From Cellvibrio zantedeschiae (GTDB taxonomy: Bacteria > Pseudomonadota > Gammaproteobacteria > Pseudomonadales > Cellvibrionaceae), in contig NZ_BMYZ01000003.1 in NCBI RefSeq assembly GCF_014652535.1, positions 186,001-250,000 of the forward strand: a stretch of 64,000 nt of DNA. Reading direction: 5' to 3'. The position numbers and the translations under genes were made by a program. Shown one piece after another: positions 63,622 through 64,000 of the stretch. The first letter of the stretch is position 1. Each line of letters opens with the position of its first letter. A model generated the notes under the pieces. It ran no database searches. It was not told the DNA's origin and saw only the letters and a list, made by a program, of their open reading frames with translations.

Positions 63622-63843
63622 ATGAAAAGAAAGTACAACTCAAAAAGCGAAGAGGCAATGGAGCGAAAAATACAAACGCTCAACAAAAAGCTAAAGCTAA
63701 TACTTGGTATTGTTTTCTTAGCAATAGTCGCTTTAGCTGTTTACTCAGTACATTTATGTGAATCTGAAACTAGCGGTAACTGTCGAGGAATGGAAAAACC
63801 TTTCTTATACATGTTGAAATCTATCGCAGTTATTTTTAAGTAA
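63622..63843 (+). CDS. Small single-pass membrane protein
   Basis: A 73-residue protein: basic N-terminus with a short coiled-coil stretch (EEAMERKIQTLNKKLK), one helix (LILGIVFLAIVALAVYSVHL) and a short tail with two cysteines (LCESETSGNCRG). ATG at 63622; a TTG at 63613 is in frame. No family recognised. Confidence 0.6.
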   Translation: MKRKYNSKSEEAMERKIQTLNKKLKLILGIVFLAIVALAVYSVHLCESETSGNCRGMEKPFLYMLKSIAVIFK

Positions 63844-63939
63844 GTGGTATAGCATCTAGAAAGTACATTAATTTTTAAAATCAAGAACACATTACTAGTT
63901 TAAGATTGAAGTACATTCAAATTAACAAAGGACGCTACA

Positions 63940-64000
63940 ATGAAATTAAATATAAACTTATTAATCGGCGCAAGCATTTTATCTCTCTCGTTACTTGCAT
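63940..64000 (+). CDS. Exported protein, 5' end only
   Basis: The ATG at 63940 is preceded by AAAGGA 8 bases upstream, and the 20 visible codons encode a signal peptide start (MKLNINLLIGASILSLSLLA). The gene runs off the right edge, so nothing more can be said. Confidence 0.65.
   Translation, partial: MKLNINLLIGASILSLSLLA

Noticed and set aside
1-64000. tRNA, rRNA, insertion sequences and prophage
   Set aside because: No T-loop-like GTTCRANYC with a paired acceptor arm, no transposase or phage structural ORF was found by reading.

Overview
The window looks like chromosomal DNA from a Cellvibrio-like gammaproteobacterium (Cellvibrionaceae, near Pseudomonas). The assignment rests on gene order rather than a database search. 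Two blocks match the order I know from Pseudomonas aeruginosa: pilK-pilJ-pilI-pilH-pilG / gshB-tonB3-yqgE-yqgF / pilU-pilT / yggS-proC-yggT / metX-metW-DUF4426, and dsbB / rsd(algQ) / FKBP / algP / TIGR02444 / yheS. Set into them are secreted plant-polysaccharide enzymes (two GH51 arabinofuranosidases, a CBM6-GH5-CBM6 enzyme), as expected for a saprophytic cell-wall degrader. No rRNA, tRNA, CRISPR array or insertion sequence was seen.

Layout. 1-4.2 kb: Pil-Chp chemosensory genes for twitching (minus strand; pilK cut by the window edge). 4.5-7.9 kb: gshB-tonB, yqgE, an MreB-like fragment gene and yqgF. 7.9-12.8 kb: a small secreted protein, pilU and pilT, then yggS-proC-yggT divergently. 12.9-32.2 kb: accessory DNA separating yggT from metX. 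It holds a secreted degenerate metallopeptidase-like TPR protein, an ECF sigma/anti-sigma pair, an operon of DUF4331 protein, Ig-like lipoprotein, TPR protein, HupE/UreJ-like permease and TonB-dependent receptor, a RIO kinase, a serine hydrolase, a GH51 enzyme, a dynamin-like GTPase and an amtB operon without glnK. 32.6-35.6 kb: metX-metW and DUF4426 with an inserted gene. 35.6-38.9 kb: Mrr-type nuclease, GFA protein, Ldh-type dehydrogenase, trxC, YciI-like protein. 38.9-42.0 kb: a tight glycosyltransferase/methyltransferase/alpha-toroid operon. 42.2-46.6 kb: DUF2059 protein, xerC, gshA, an orphan FliL-like protein. 46.8-54.6 kb: the dsbB-rsd-FKBP-algP-TIGR02444-yheS block, interrupted by the second GH51 gene. 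54.8-62.2 kb: a PEP-CTERM-like secreted protein, a response regulator, TfoX-N, yaaA, DUF4265, an M48 peptidase and the GH5 enzyme. 62.3-64 kb: AT-rich DUF2971 and small membrane protein genes.

The most interesting signal is the ECF locus at 12.9-22.8 kb. The sigma gene and the DUF4331 operon are each preceded by almost the same element, GAATCC-N14-TCCGT, with 19 of 25 bases identical and the same spacing. This points to an autoregulated sigma factor driving a self-contained envelope system: outer-membrane receptor, periplasmic DUF4331 protein, lipoprotein, TPR protein and an inner-membrane HupE-like permease with a perfect EF-hand loop. Other notable points are a sigma54/NtrC-type promoter at amtB, whose glnK place is taken by an unknown overlapping gene, and in-frame 15-bp repeats at the start of the M48 peptidase gene.
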